Source: Luteimonas huabeiensis HB2 (lineage in GTDB: Bacteria > Pseudomonadota > Gammaproteobacteria > Xanthomonadales > Xanthomonadaceae). From it: a stretch of 64,000 nucleotides of DNA. A program made the position numbers and the translations under genes. The notes under the pieces were generated by a model. That model was not told the DNA's origin and made no database searches. It saw only the letters and a program-made list of their open reading frames with translations. The DNA lies in assembly GCF_000559025.1 (NCBI RefSeq), contig NZ_JAAN01000005.1, positions 62,001 through 126,000 of the forward strand, given 5' to 3'. This document shows positions 34,597 to 44,146 of the stretch, piece by piece. The number at the start of each line of letters is the position of its first letter. Within the stretch, counting starts at the first letter, position 1.

Positions 34597-37500
34597 TCAG
34601 CGCGGGCCCTTCGCCCGCCGGACCTGCGCGGCCAGGAATGCGCGCAGGGAGGCCGGCTTGACCGGCTTGGTCAGCACCCGGTAACCGCGCGCGCGGGCGG
34701 TCTGCTTCAGCGCGTCGCTGCCGTCGGCGGTCAGCAACACGCCGGGCGTGCCCGGCGCCTGCGCGCGCAGGGCGTCGAGGGTGTCCAGGCCGTCTAGGCG
34801 ATCGTGCAGGTGGTAGTCCACGACCAGCACGTCCGGGCGGCCGTGCATCGCCTCGAGCGCTGCGTCCACGGTGGTCGCGCACAGCACCTCCGCCTGCCAG
34901 CGCTGCAGCAGCGCGATCATGCCGGCGAGGATGTCGGGATCGTTGTCCACGCACAGCACGCGCAGCCCGGTGAGCGATTCGCTCAGGTCCACCGGCGGCG
35001 TCGCGCGCCGCACCGGCAGCGCCTGCGCCGCGCGCGGCACCACGATCGAGAACATGCTGCCGTGGCCGACGCGCGATCGCGCCTCCAGGCGGTGGTCGAG
35101 CAGGCGCGAGATGCGCTGGCAGATCGACAGGCCCAAGCCGAGGCCGCGCTCGTCCCAGTCGAAGGGCTGCTGGTAGCGGTGGAACTCGTCGTAGATCTGC
35201 CGCATGTGGTGCTCGGGGATGCCCGGGCCGGTGTCCCAGACCTGCAGCCGCACCAGGTGCCCGCGCGAGCGCGCGGCCAGCACGATGCGGCCCTCGCGGG
35301 TGTAGCGCAGCGCGTTGGCGAGGAAGTTCTGCAGGACCCGCCGCAGCAGGCGGCGGTCGCTGCGCACCGGCAGCGCGCGCACGTACAGGCGCAGCGCGAT
35401 GCCGCGCGCGGCCGCCATCGGCGCGTACTGCGCGGCCAGCTCGCGCAGCAGCTCGGCGGCGTCGAAATCCGACCATTCCGGCTGCAGCGCGCCGGCGTCG
35501 AGCCGGGAGACGTCGAGCAGGCCGTCGAGCAGCTCCTCGGCCGCGCGCAGCGAGGTGTCCACGCGCTCGGCCAGCCGCCGCTGCTCGGCGGGCTCGTGGG
35601 TCTCGCGCAGCGCCGAGGTGAACAGCCGCGCGGCGTTGAGCGGCTGCAGCACGTCGTGGCTGAGCGCCGCCAGGAAGCGCGTGCGCGACTGCTGCGCGGC
35701 CTCCGCCTCGCGGGTGCGTTCGGTCACCCGCTGCTCCAGCGTCTCGTTGATCTCGCGCAGCGCGCGCTCCACCCGCTTGTACTCGGTGACGTCGCTGTAG
35801 CTGGTCACGTAGCCGCCGCCGGGCAGCGGCTGGCCGCGGGTCTCGATGACCAGGCCGCTGCTGAGCACGCGTTCGGCCACGTGCGGCGAGCCGGCGCGCA
35901 TGTAGCCGATGCGCTTGTCGGTCTCCGCCGACACCGCCGCCTCGCTGAGGTCGCCCAGCTCGCCGCGCTCGGCGTTGTAGCGGATCAGGTCGGCCACCGG
36001 GCGGCCGACGTAGAGCATGCCGTCGGGGTAGTCGAACAGTTGCTGGTAGCGCCGGTTCCACGCCACCAGCCGCATGTCGCGGTCGACCACGCTCACGCCC
36101 TGGTCGATGTTCTCCAGCGTGGTGGAGAGGATCTCGCGGTTGAAGCGCAGCTCCTGGCCGGCCTCGTCCAGCACCGCCACCACCTCGCCCAGGTCCATGC
36201 CGTAGCCGCGCAGCGAGCCGGTCAGCACCAGCCGCGCGGAGGCCGCGCCGATCGCCGAGGCGAGCAGGCGCTCGGTGAACTGCACCCACGCGCGGTCGGC
36301 CGGCGCGGCGGTCTGCAGCGCCCGTCCCTGCGCGCGCGCGTGCTCGACGAAGGCGCGCTGGGCGTGCTGCGCGCCCACGATGCGCCGCGCCAGCACCAGC
36401 AGGTCGCGGACCTGCAGCCCGCTGCGCCATTCGCCGCTGCCCAGCGCGCGGCGTTCGGCGTAGGGGTTCAGGAACGGGCCGGCGCGCAGGTGTTCCTCCA
36501 GGCTCGGCCGCCAGCGTGCGGAGACCAGCAGCAGGGTGCCGATGTTGAACAGCAGCGACCAGAACGTGCCGTGGGTCAGCGGGTCCCAGCCCTGCATGCC
36601 GAACAGCTCGCGCGGGCGCAGCCAGGCCAGGCCGAACGGGCCGGCCTCCAGCCACGCGCGCTGGAACCAGCCGGCGTCGGTGAGCGTGGGCAGCAGCAGC
36701 GTGTACATCCACACCGCGAAGCCGATCAGCATGCCGGCCTCGGCGCCCTGGCGGCTGGCGCCGCGCCAGTACAGGCCGCCGATCAGCGCCGGCGCGAACT
36801 GCGCCACCGCGGCGAACGCCATCAACCCGTACGAGGCCAGGGTGGCGTCGGAGCCGCTGGCGCGGTAGTAGCCGTAGGCCAGGCCGGCGAAGGCCAGGAT
36901 CGCCGCGCGCCGGATCCACAGCACGGTGCCGGCGACGTCGCCGCCGTGGCGCTGCGCCCAGCCGCGCCGGCGCAGCAGCAGCGGCATGACCAGGTCGTTG
37001 CTGACCATCGTGGCCAGTGCCACGCTGGACACGATCACCATGCCGGTGGCGGCCGAGAAACCGCCGATGTAGGCGAACAGCGCCAGCAGGTCCTGCCGGC
37101 CGGCCAGCGGCAGGGCGAGCACGTAGGTGTCGGCGATCGTGCCGTCGCCGAACACCGCGGTGCCGGCGGCGGCGATCGGCACCACCATCAGGCTCACGAT
37201 CACCAGGTAGCCGCCGAACAGCCAGCGCGCCCGGCGGATCTCGGAGACGTCGCCGCACTCCACGATCGCCACGTGGAACTGCCGCGGCAGGCAGACGATG
37301 GCGGCGAAGGCCAGCAGGGTCTGGCCGACGAAGCCTTCCGCCGGCGCGTTGGACAGCAGCGCGCGGCTGGCCTCGACGATACGGGCGCCATCGCCGAACC
37401 AGGCGATGGCGAACACGCCCACCGCCACCAGCGCGACCAGCTTGACCAGCGATTCCAGCGCGATCGCCAGCATCATGCCCGGGCGGTGCTCGGTGGCATC

Positions 37501-38037
37501 GACCTGGCGGGTGCCGAACAGGATCGCGAACAGCGCCATCAGCAGCGCGACGTACAGCGCCGGATCGCCGAAGCCGCCGCGGCCGATCCCGGGCCCGCCC
37601 AGCACGTCCAGCGACAGCGCCACCGCCTTGTACTGCAGGGCCAGGTACGGCACCGCCGCGACCAGGGCGATGATCGCCACCATCGCCGCCAGCCGCTGCG
37701 AGCGGCCGTAGCGCGCGGCGATGAAGTCGGCGATCGAGACCGTGCTCTGCGATTGCGCGACCAGCGCCAGCCGCTCCAGGATCCGCCAGCCGAACAGCAG
37801 CAGGAGCAGCGGCCCGAGGTAGATCGGCAGGTAGCCCAGGCCGTTGCGGGCGGCGCTGCCGACCGCGCCGTAGAACGTCCACGACGAGCAGTACACCGCC
37901 AGCGCCAGGCTGTAGACCACCGGGCGCAGGCCGGCGCGCTGCACGTGGTGCGGATGTCGGTCGCCCCACCACGCCGCCGCGAACAGCAGCGCGGCGTAGC
38001 CCAGCGACACCAGCAGCAGTACCCAGTCCGGCAGCAT
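34597..38037 (-). CDS. crbS: Hybrid sensor kinase with sodium:solute-symporter domain, probable CrbS
   Basis: 1146 residues. An SLC5/SSS-type transporter domain fills about residues 1-500 (13 or so helices, with VYCSSWTFYGAVGSAARNG and IADFIAARYGRSQRLA). Then come a linker, a PAS domain (LENIDQGVSVVDRDMRLVAWN onward), a coiled coil, a histidine kinase with phosphoacceptor His794 in AALSHDVLQPLNAARL, an ATPase domain (GTGPGIPEHH-like, LGLGLSICQRI) and a C-terminal receiver with Asp1074 in VLVVDYHLHD. This is the CrbS/MxtR domain order. With the LuxR regulator nearby it should sense acetate or a related solute and control acs. Signal not provable from sequence. Confidence 0.9.
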   Translation of the reverse strand: MLPDWVLLLVSLGYAALLFAAAWWGDRHPHHVQRAGLRPVVYSLALAVYCSSWTFYGAVGSAARNGLGYLPIYLGPLLLLLFGWRILERLALVAQSQSTVSIADFIAARYGRSQRLAAMVAIIALVAAVPYLALQYKAVALSLDVLGGPGIGRGGFGDPALYVALLMALFAILFGTRQVDATEHRPGMMLAIALESLVKLVALVAVGVFAIAWFGDGARIVEASRALLSNAPAEGFVGQTLLAFAAIVCLPRQFHVAIVECGDVSEIRRARWLFGGYLVIVSLMVVPIAAAGTAVFGDGTIADTYVLALPLAGRQDLLALFAYIGGFSAATGMVIVSSVALATMVSNDLVMPLLLRRRGWAQRHGGDVAGTVLWIRRAAILAFAGLAYGYYRASGSDATLASYGLMAFAAVAQFAPALIGGLYWRGASRQGAEAGMLIGFAVWMYTLLLPTLTDAGWFQRAWLEAGPFGLAWLRPRELFGMQGWDPLTHGTFWSLLFNIGTLLLVSARWRPSLEEHLRAGPFLNPYAERRALGSGEWRSGLQVRDLLVLARRIVGAQHAQRAFVEHARAQGRALQTAAPADRAWVQFTERLLASAIGAASARLVLTGSLRGYGMDLGEVVAVLDEAGQELRFNREILSTTLENIDQGVSVVDRDMRLVAWNRRYQQLFDYPDGMLYVGRPVADLIRYNAERGELGDLSEAAVSAETDKRIGYMRAGSPHVAERVLSSGLVIETRGQPLPGGGYVTSYSDVTEYKRVERALREINETLEQRVTERTREAEAAQQSRTRFLAALSHDVLQPLNAARLFTSALRETHEPAEQRRLAERVDTSLRAAEELLDGLLDVSRLDAGALQPEWSDFDAAELLRELAAQYAPMAAARGIALRLYVRALPVRSDRRLLRRVLQNFLANALRYTREGRIVLAARSRGHLVRLQVWDTGPGIPEHHMRQIYDEFHRYQQPFDWDERGLGLGLSICQRISRLLDHRLEARSRVGHGSMFSIVVPRAAQALPVRRATPPVDLSESLTGLRVLCVDNDPDILAGMIALLQRWQAEVLCATTVDAALEAMHGRPDVLVVDYHLHDRLDGLDTLDALRAQAPGTPGVLLTADGSDALKQTARARGYRVLTKPVKPASLRAFLAAQVRRAKGPR

Positions 38038-38101
38038 CGGCCCCCCTTTCGACGCCGCGAGTGTACGCGCCGAGGCCGGTCGCCGCCGCCCCCGCCGCAG
38101 G

Positions 38102-39517
38102 CTACATGAAGGAGTCCGCCAGCCGGGCGATGCCTTCCAGGCTGCGGCGCCAGCGCGGCCGCCGGCGCCATTCGGCGAGGTCCACCGCCTCGGCGTCGGC
38201 CAGGTAGGCGGCCTCCACCGCGCGCATGCGCGCGACCACCCTCGGGTCGTAGCACAGCAGGCCGATCTCGGCGTTCAGCGCGAACGAGCGGATGTCGAGG
38301 TTGATCGAGCCGACCAGGGCGATGTCGTCGTCCACGCTCATGTGCTTGGCGTGCAGGAAACGCGGCCGGTGCAGGGCGATCTTCACGCCGCACGCCAGCA
38401 GTTCCTCGTAGCTGGCGTGCTGGGCGAGCGCGGTCAGGCGCTGGTTGTTGCTGGCCGACAGGATCAGTTGCACCTCCACGCCCGACAGCGCGGCGATGCG
38501 CATCGCGCCGAGGATGGCGTCGTCGGGCACGAAGTAGGGCGTGGTCAGCACCACCCGGCGCCGCGCCAGGTGGATCAGCGTGGCGATGGTGTCGCCGGCG
38601 TTGGGGAAGGGGTAGGCGGGGCCGCTGGGCAGCAGCTGGCAGGCGACGTCGTCGGCGTGGGTGGGCCGGGCCGGCGCGACCTCCAGCACCTCGCCGGTCT
38701 CCAGGTACCAGTCGCTGGCGAACACCGCTTCCAGGTGGGCGACGATCGGCCCGTGCACGCGCGCGACCAGTTCGCGGTTGGGGTGGCCGGGCACGAACAG
38801 GGCGTCGGCCAGGTTCTGCGAGCCGACGTGGGCCACGTCGTCGTCGATCACCGCGATCTTGCGGTGGTTGCGCAGGTCGGCGCGGCCGCTGCGGCGCCAG
38901 CGCAGCCCGCCGGGCAGCATGGCGTGGACCTCGACCCCGGCCCGGCGCAGGCGCCGGGCGTAGCGCCGCAGCCCGCGCTTGGCGCCCATCGCGTCGAGCA
39001 GCAGCCGGCAGCGCACGCCGCGCGCGGCGGCGCGCTCCAGCGCGTCGGCGACCGCCTCGCCGACCGCGTCGTCGAACATCAGGTAGTACAGCAGGTGGAC
39101 GCGGTGGGTCGCGGCGTCGATGTCGGCCAGCAGCCGCGCCAGCGAGGCGTCGTAGTCGTCGAGCAGGGCCACGCCGTTGCCGCGCACCGGCATGAACGCG
39201 CCCAGCCGCTCCACCAGCGGCACGGCCTCGCCGGCCACGGTGCCCTCGGCCGGGCACCAGCGCAGCGCCGCCTGCGGCGCCTGGCCGTCGCGCACGGCGG
39301 CCGAGGCCTCGGCCTGGCGGCGCACGCGTTCGCGCGACAGCCACGGATGGCCCAGCAGCAGGTACAGCGGCAGCCCCAGCAGCGGCACGAAGCCGATCAG
39401 CAGCAGCCAGCTGCGCGCGGCCGCCGGCCGCGTGCGCAGCGGAATCCAGGCCAGCGCGACGATGCGGATGGCCCAATCCGCCACGAGGATCCACAACCCC
39501 AGGTTGATGCCGTCCAT
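38102..39517 (-). CDS. cls: Cardiolipin synthase
   Basis: 471 residues. Two N-terminal membrane helices (about 5-25 and 35-57), then two phospholipase-D HKD motifs: HRKIAVIDDDVAHVGSQNLAD and HAKHMSVDDDIALVGSINLD. Condenses two phosphatidylglycerol molecules, or related donors, to cardiolipin in the inner membrane. Length and architecture fit ClsA. Sits 64 bases upstream of the hybrid kinase start on the same strand; no functional link is evident. Confidence 0.95.
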   Translation of the reverse strand: MDGINLGLWILVADWAIRIVALAWIPLRTRPAAARSWLLLIGFVPLLGLPLYLLLGHPWLSRERVRRQAEASAAVRDGQAPQAALRWCPAEGTVAGEAVPLVERLGAFMPVRGNGVALLDDYDASLARLLADIDAATHRVHLLYYLMFDDAVGEAVADALERAAARGVRCRLLLDAMGAKRGLRRYARRLRRAGVEVHAMLPGGLRWRRSGRADLRNHRKIAVIDDDVAHVGSQNLADALFVPGHPNRELVARVHGPIVAHLEAVFASDWYLETGEVLEVAPARPTHADDVACQLLPSGPAYPFPNAGDTIATLIHLARRRVVLTTPYFVPDDAILGAMRIAALSGVEVQLILSASNNQRLTALAQHASYEELLACGVKIALHRPRFLHAKHMSVDDDIALVGSINLDIRSFALNAEIGLLCYDPRVVARMRAVEAAYLADAEAVDLAEWRRRPRWRRSLEGIARLADSFM

Positions 39518-39638
39518 GGTCCGATTCTGCGGGCGCGGCGGGGCCGGGCGAAAGCCCGCCGGCCGGCGCGATCGCCCGGTCGGTCGGGGCGGTGCATGTC
39601 GCGGGAGGGAATGCCGGACTCCGGCGCGGGGCCCGGTC

Positions 39639-40898
39639 TCAAGCTTTCGGCGCGGCGTGCCGGAACGGCCATTCGCGGCCCGCGCCGGCGCCGTACTCGG
39701 CGCACACCGCCCGAAACGTTTCCACGAACGTCGCCTGCAGTCGTGTCGGCCGCCAATCGGCGCGGGTGGTCATGCCGATGCGGCGGCGCCCCCCGGGCCC
39801 GGCCACGCCGATCTCGCGCAGTACGCCGGCGCGGCGCTCGAACAGGAACTGGTCGCGCGACATCAGGGTCAGCCAGTCGTCTTCCAGCATCAGGCCGCGG
39901 ATGATCAGCACCGAGCCGCACTCGATGCGCAGCCGCGGCGGTTCGAGGCCGCGCTCGCCGAACATCCGCTCCCAGCGCGCGCGCACCGGCGCGCCGGTTG
40001 CGGCGATCACCCACGGATAGTCCAGCAGGCGCTCGAAGGCGAATCCGGGCTCGCGCAGCAAGGGATGGTCGGCACGACCGACGATCACGGGGTCGTCGTC
40101 GAACAGTCCGGCCTGCACCACGTCGCCCACCGGTGCCGGATCGCGCAGTGCGCCCACCAGCAGATCCAGCCCGCCCTCGCGCAGATGCGCGAGCATTTCG
40201 GCGTAAGGGCCCTCGACCACGCTGACGGTGGCGCCGGGATGGGCGCGGGCGAAACGCGCCAGGACCCGCGGCAGCAGCACCGCGCGCGCCAGCGGCAGCG
40301 CGCCGATGGCCACCCGGCCGGCATCCTTCGAACGCAGGGCGGCCAGCTCGTCCATCCCCGCGTCCAGTTCGGACAGCGCCAGGCGCACGAAGCGGAGCAT
40401 GCGCACCGCCGCCGGAGTGGATTGCACGGTCTTGCCGCGGCGCACGCACAGCGGAACCTCGATCAGCGCCGAGAGCTGCTGCACCGCGCGGTAGATCGCC
40501 GGCTGCGAAACGCCGCTGCGCGCGGCGGCCAGGGAGTAGTTGCCGGCGGCGTCGACCGCCGCGAGCGCGCGCAGCTGCGAGAGGCTGACCCGGCGTTCCA
40601 GGCCGGGCAGCGCCGGCAACCGCAGCGACCGCCGTGCCGCACGCACGCCGCGCGTCAGGTACGCCAGCGCGCGCTCGATGCGAGGCACCAGCAGGCGTCC
40701 GGCTTCGGTCGGCGTAACGCCGCCGGGCTGGCGATCGAACAATCGCTGGCCCAATTGCGCCTCAAGCCGCGCGATGGCCTGGGTCAGCGCCGGCTGCGAC
40801 AGATTCACCTGCGGCGCGGCGGCGCCGATGCCGCCGCTGGCGGCCACCGCGACGGCGGCGTGCAGATGCCGCAGGTTCAGTTCCGGCCCTCTTTCCAT
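39639..40898 (-). CDS. LysR-family regulator with two tandem helix-turn-helix domains, probable controller of the lig island
   Basis: 419 residues, about 110 longer than a normal LysR protein. Residues 8-65 form one LysR-type helix-turn-helix (LRHLHAAVAVAASGG...LSQPALTQAIARLE, ending GVTPTEAGRLLVPR). Residues 105-165 form a second, independent one (LSQLRALAAVDAAGNYSLAAARSGVSQPAIYRAVQQL, ending QSTPAAVRMLR). A full effector-binding domain follows. Divergent from ligK with an inverted repeat between them, so it most likely regulates the catabolic operon, with a pathway acid as effector (inference). The start at ATG 40898 keeps the first domain complete. Confidence 0.88.
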   Translation of the reverse strand: MERGPELNLRHLHAAVAVAASGGIGAAAPQVNLSQPALTQAIARLEAQLGQRLFDRQPGGVTPTEAGRLLVPRIERALAYLTRGVRAARRSLRLPALPGLERRVSLSQLRALAAVDAAGNYSLAAARSGVSQPAIYRAVQQLSALIEVPLCVRRGKTVQSTPAAVRMLRFVRLALSELDAGMDELAALRSKDAGRVAIGALPLARAVLLPRVLARFARAHPGATVSVVEGPYAEMLAHLREGGLDLLVGALRDPAPVGDVVQAGLFDDDPVIVGRADHPLLREPGFAFERLLDYPWVIAATGAPVRARWERMFGERGLEPPRLRIECGSVLIIRGLMLEDDWLTLMSRDQFLFERRAGVLREIGVAGPGGRRRIGMTTRADWRPTRLQATFVETFRAVCAEYGAGAGREWPFRHAAPKA

Positions 40899-40908
40899 GC
40901 GCAGAACT

Positions 40909-40931
40909 ATAACCAGATGCAATGGCGTTAT
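40909..40931. promoter_or_regulatory. Inverted repeat, candidate LysR operator for the lig island
   Basis: ATAAC-N13-GTTAT, a perfect 5-bp arm pair 11 bases upstream of the regulator ATG and about 72 bases before the ligK ATG. It is an AT-rich symmetrical element in otherwise GC-rich DNA at the position expected for a LysR recognition site of a divergent operon. Confidence 0.5.
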
Positions 40932-41002
40932 CGCAAAACGATCTTGAGCTGCCGCACGACGAGCGCACAGACTCCGCCATCTCTTCGCGGACTGGATGGG
41001 CA

Positions 41003-41674
41003 ATGGCGACTGTGGTGACCCGAATCGAGCGCGTCGATGCCGCCGTGGCGGCGGGCCTGGGCGTTGCCGGCGTGGCGACCGCGCACGAGGCCCAGGGCCG
41101 TCGCGGCCTGCTGCACCATCGCTTGCGCCCGATCTACGCCGGAGCGCGGATCGCTGGCAGCGCGGTCACGGTCTCGGTGCCGCCGGGCGACAACTGGATG
41201 ATGCACGTCGCCATCGAGCAGCTGCGCGAGGGCGATGTGCTGGTGGTGGCGCCGACCAGCGACTGCTGCGACGGCTACTTCGGCGACCTGCTGGCGACCT
41301 CCGCGCAGGCGCGCGGTTGCCGCGGGCTGGTGATCGACGCCGGTGTCCGCGACGTGCGCGAACTGACCGCGATGGGTTTCCCGGTGTGGAGCCGCGTCGT
41401 CCATGCCCAGGGCACGGTCAAGGAGACGCTGGGCTCGGTCAACGTGCCGGTCGTCTGCGCGGGCGCCCTGGTGCACCCGGGCGACGTGGTGGTGGCCGAC
41501 GACGATGGGGTGTGCGTGGTCCCGCGCGAGGATGCGCCGCGCGTGCTGGCCCAGGCGCAGGCGCGCGAGGCGCGCGAGGCCGAGAAGCGCGAACGGCTGG
41601 CGCGGGGCGAGCTGGGGCTGGACATCTACGCCATGCGCGATCGCCTGGCGGCCAAGGGCCTGAAGTATGTCTGA
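41003..41674 (+). CDS. ligK: 4-carboxy-4-hydroxy-2-oxoadipate aldolase (LigK/GalC type)
   Basis: Last step of the 4,5-cleavage (protocatechuate/gallate) pathway: cleaves 4-carboxy-4-hydroxy-2-oxoadipate to pyruvate and oxaloacetate, and often also decarboxylates oxaloacetate. 223 residues of the RraA-like fold. [24 protein letters not shown] carries the metal/substrate motif (D of GD and R-x-x-x-x at the following loop), and [17 protein letters not shown] is the C-terminal family signature. ATG 41003 gives the standard N-terminus; the track-length extension upstream overlaps the operator region. Overlaps the next gene by eight bases. Confidence 0.9.
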   Translation: MATVVTRIERVDAAVAAGLGVAGVATAHEAQGRRGLLHHRLRPIYAGARIAGSAVTVSVPPGDNWMMHVAIEQLREGDVLVVAPTSDCCDGYFGDLLATSAQARGCRGLVIDAGVRDVRELTAMGFPVWSRVVHAQGTVKETLGSVNVPVVCAGALVHPGDVVVADDDGVCVVPREDAPRVLAQAQAREAREAEKRERLARGELGLDIYAMRDRLAAKGLKYV

Positions 41675-42722
41675 CGGCGTGCGCGCGATGTGGATGCGCG
41701 GCGGCACGTCCAAGGGCGGGTTCTTCCTGGCCGGGGATCTGCCCGCAGACGCGGCCGCGCGCGATGCTTTCCTGCTGCGCGCCTACGGCTCGCCCGATGC
41801 GCGCCAGATCGACGGCATGGGCGGCGCGGACCCGCTGACCTCGAAGGTCGCGATCGTCTCGCGCTCCTCGCGGCCGGGCGCCGACGTGGATTACCTGTTC
41901 CTGCAGGTCCACGTCGACCAGGCGCTGGTCAGCGACGCGCAGAACTGCGGCAACATGCTCGCTGGCGTCGGTCCGTTCGCGATCGAGCGCGGTCTGGTGC
42001 CGGCGCGCGACGGCCGGACCGAGGTGCGCATCTTCATGGCCAACACCGGCAAGATGGCCATCGCGACGGTGTGCACGCCGCAGGGGCGGGTCCGCTACGA
42101 AGGCGATGCGCGCATAGACGGCGTGCCCGGCACTGCCGCGCCGGTGCCGCTGGCCTTCTCCGACATCGCCGGTTCGACCTGCGGCGCATTGCTGCCGACC
42201 GGCAACGCCATGGACGTCGTCGGTGGCGTGGAGGCCACGCTGATCGACAACGGCATGCCTTGCGTGGTGCTGCGCGCGCGGGATCTGGGCATCGAAGGCT
42301 ACGAGGATCGCGCCACGCTCGATGCCGACGATGCGCTCCGTTCCCGGCTGGAGGCCATTCGGCTGGAGGCGGGGCCGTTGATGCATCTGGGCGAGGTCGC
42401 CGACAAGAGCGTGCCGAAGATGATGCTGGTGGCGCCGCCGCGCGCCGGCGGCGCGATCTGCGTGCGCTCGTTCATCCCGCACCGTTGCCATGCGTCGATC
42501 GGCGTACTCGGCGCGGTCAGCGTCGCCAGCGCCTGCCTGTTGCCGGCCTCGCCGGCGCATGCCTTGGCGAAGCTGCCGGGCGGGCACCGGCAGCGGATCG
42601 CGGTCGAGCACCCGAGCGGCGCCATCGACTGCGAGATCGATCTCGACGCGCGCGCGCAGGTGCTGCGTGCCGCGGTGCTGCGCACCGCGCGAAAGCTGTT
42701 CGACGGGGTGCTGTTCGGCTGA
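41667..42722 (+). CDS. ligU: 4-oxalomesaconate tautomerase (PrpF-like, GalD/LigU type)
   Basis: Interconverts oxalomesaconate isomers so that LigJ can hydrate them. 351 residues of the PrpF/diaminopimelate-epimerase-like fold. Starts with the family motif [33 protein letters not shown] and the catalytic Cys in [16 protein letters not shown] follow, with [17 protein letters not shown] near the end. GalD of Pseudomonas putida has the same features. Translationally coupled to ligK by overlap and followed 45 bases later by the permease. Confidence 0.9.
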   Translation: MSDGVRAMWMRGGTSKGGFFLAGDLPADAAARDAFLLRAYGSPDARQIDGMGGADPLTSKVAIVSRSSRPGADVDYLFLQVHVDQALVSDAQNCGNMLAGVGPFAIERGLVPARDGRTEVRIFMANTGKMAIATVCTPQGRVRYEGDARIDGVPGTAAPVPLAFSDIAGSTCGALLPTGNAMDVVGGVEATLIDNGMPCVVLRARDLGIEGYEDRATLDADDALRSRLEAIRLEAGPLMHLGEVADKSVPKMMLVAPPRAGGAICVRSFIPHRCHASIGVLGAVSVASACLLPASPAHALAKLPGGHRQRIAVEHPSGAIDCEIDLDARAQVLRAAVLRTARKLFDGVLFG

Positions 42723-42767
42723 TTCGGGCGTTGCGCCACAGCACGGTTTTCTTGGGAGGGGTTAAGC

Positions 42768-44081
42768 ATGGCAATCGAACGGAGGCGGCCCGGCCGCTTC
42801 GGCATCCTGGGCCAGCTCTGGTTCCAGGTGGTGGTGGGTACCCTGGTCGGCGTTCTGCTCGGCTGGCTGGCCCCGGATCTCGGCGCGACGATGAAGCCGT
42901 TCGGCGATGCCTTCATCAAGCTGATCAAGATGATGATCGGGCCGATCATCTTCGTCACCGTGGTGCACGGCATTTCCGGCATGAACGATATGCGCAGCGT
43001 CGGCCGGGTCGCGTTGAAGTCGCTGATCTACTTCGAAATCGTCACCACCCTGGCGCTGGTGCTCGGGTTGGTGATGGTGAACCTGTGGCAGCCGGGCACG
43101 GGCATGAACATCGATGCCTCGAAGATCGACACGGCCGCGATCCAGGGCTACGTGCACAGCGCGCAGGACCAGAGCATGGTCGCGTACCTGATGAACATCA
43201 TTCCGACCACGCTGGTCAGCGCGCTGGTCGAGCCGAACGTGCTGCAGGTGCTGTTCGTTTCGGTGCTCTTCGGTATCGCGCTGGCTTCGATCGGCGACCG
43301 CGCCGCGCCGGTGAAGGCGGTCATCGAGAGCGCATCGCACGCGTTGTTCAGGATCATCGGCTACGTCATGTGGTTCGCACCGCTGGGGGCGTTCGGCGCG
43401 ATCGCCTTCACCGTCGGCCAGTTCGGCGCCGGTTCGCTGCTGTCGCTGGGCGAGTTGATTCTCGAATTCTTCGTGGTGTGCGCGATGTTCACCTTCCTGG
43501 TGCTGGGCAGCGTGGCGTGGTGGTGCGGCGTCAGTCTGCCGCGGCTGATGGCGTACTTCCGCGAGGAGATCGTCATCGTCGCCGCGACCACCTCCACCGA
43601 GACCGTGTTGCCGCGCCTGATCCAGAAGCTCAAGGCGCTGGGCTGCGAGGAGAGCGTCGTCGGCTTCGTGGTTCCGGCAGGCTATTCGTTCAACCTCGAC
43701 GGCACCTGCCTGTACCTGACGACGGTGGCGGTGTTCCTGGCCCAGGCCACCAATACCGAGCTGACCATCTGGCACGAGCTGGGCCTGATCGCGGTCCTGC
43801 TGCTCACTTCCAAGGGTGCGGCCGGCGTGGCCGGCGCGGCGTTCGTGGTGCTGGCCGCGACCCTGGGCACCACCGGCACCATTCCGGTGGCCAGCATGGC
43901 CTTGATCCTGGGCATCCACCGGATCCTCGCCGAGGGCCTGACCTTCGTGAACCTGATCGGCAATGCGGTGGCTGCGATCTTCATCGCCAAGTGGGAGGGT
44001 CGGCTCGACGAGGCCACGCTCGCCGAGCACGTGGGCACCCGCGCCCTGCGCCGCCGTCACCTGGTCGCCGGGCAACTCTGA
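42768..44081 (+). CDS. DctA-type dicarboxylate/cation symporter
   Basis: 437 residues, eight helices plus two re-entrant loops of the DAACS/GltPh family. Seen: VKLIKMMIGPIIFVTVVHGISGM-type helix, AATTSTETVLPRLIQKL (serine-rich hairpin equivalent), VVPAGYSFNLDGTCLYLT (NLDGT ion/substrate site) and LLLTSKGAAGVAGAAFVVLAATL. Family members import C4-dicarboxylates with protons or sodium. Its place inside the lig operon suggests the substrate may instead be a pathway acid such as 2-pyrone-4,6-dicarboxylate or oxalomesaconate (inference). GGGAGG precedes the ATG. Confidence 0.9.
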   Translation: MAIERRRPGRFGILGQLWFQVVVGTLVGVLLGWLAPDLGATMKPFGDAFIKLIKMMIGPIIFVTVVHGISGMNDMRSVGRVALKSLIYFEIVTTLALVLGLVMVNLWQPGTGMNIDASKIDTAAIQGYVHSAQDQSMVAYLMNIIPTTLVSALVEPNVLQVLFVSVLFGIALASIGDRAAPVKAVIESASHALFRIIGYVMWFAPLGAFGAIAFTVGQFGAGSLLSLGELILEFFVVCAMFTFLVLGSVAWWCGVSLPRLMAYFREEIVIVAATTSTETVLPRLIQKLKALGCEESVVGFVVPAGYSFNLDGTCLYLTTVAVFLAQATNTELTIWHELGLIAVLLLTSKGAAGVAGAAFVVLAATLGTTGTIPVASMALILGIHRILAEGLTFVNLIGNAVAAIFIAKWEGRLDEATLAEHVGTRALRRRHLVAGQL

Positions 44082-44146
44082 GCGCGCGCGTCGCGCGCGA
44101 TCCGCCACCTCGATCGAGCCGGCCGAAGGCCGGGAAGGAGACCATT

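Noticed and set aside
41003-41674. RraA ribonuclease-E inhibitor or demethylmenaquinone methyltransferase
   Set aside because: The fold is shared, but adjacency to ligU, ligJ and ligI fits the aldolase far better.
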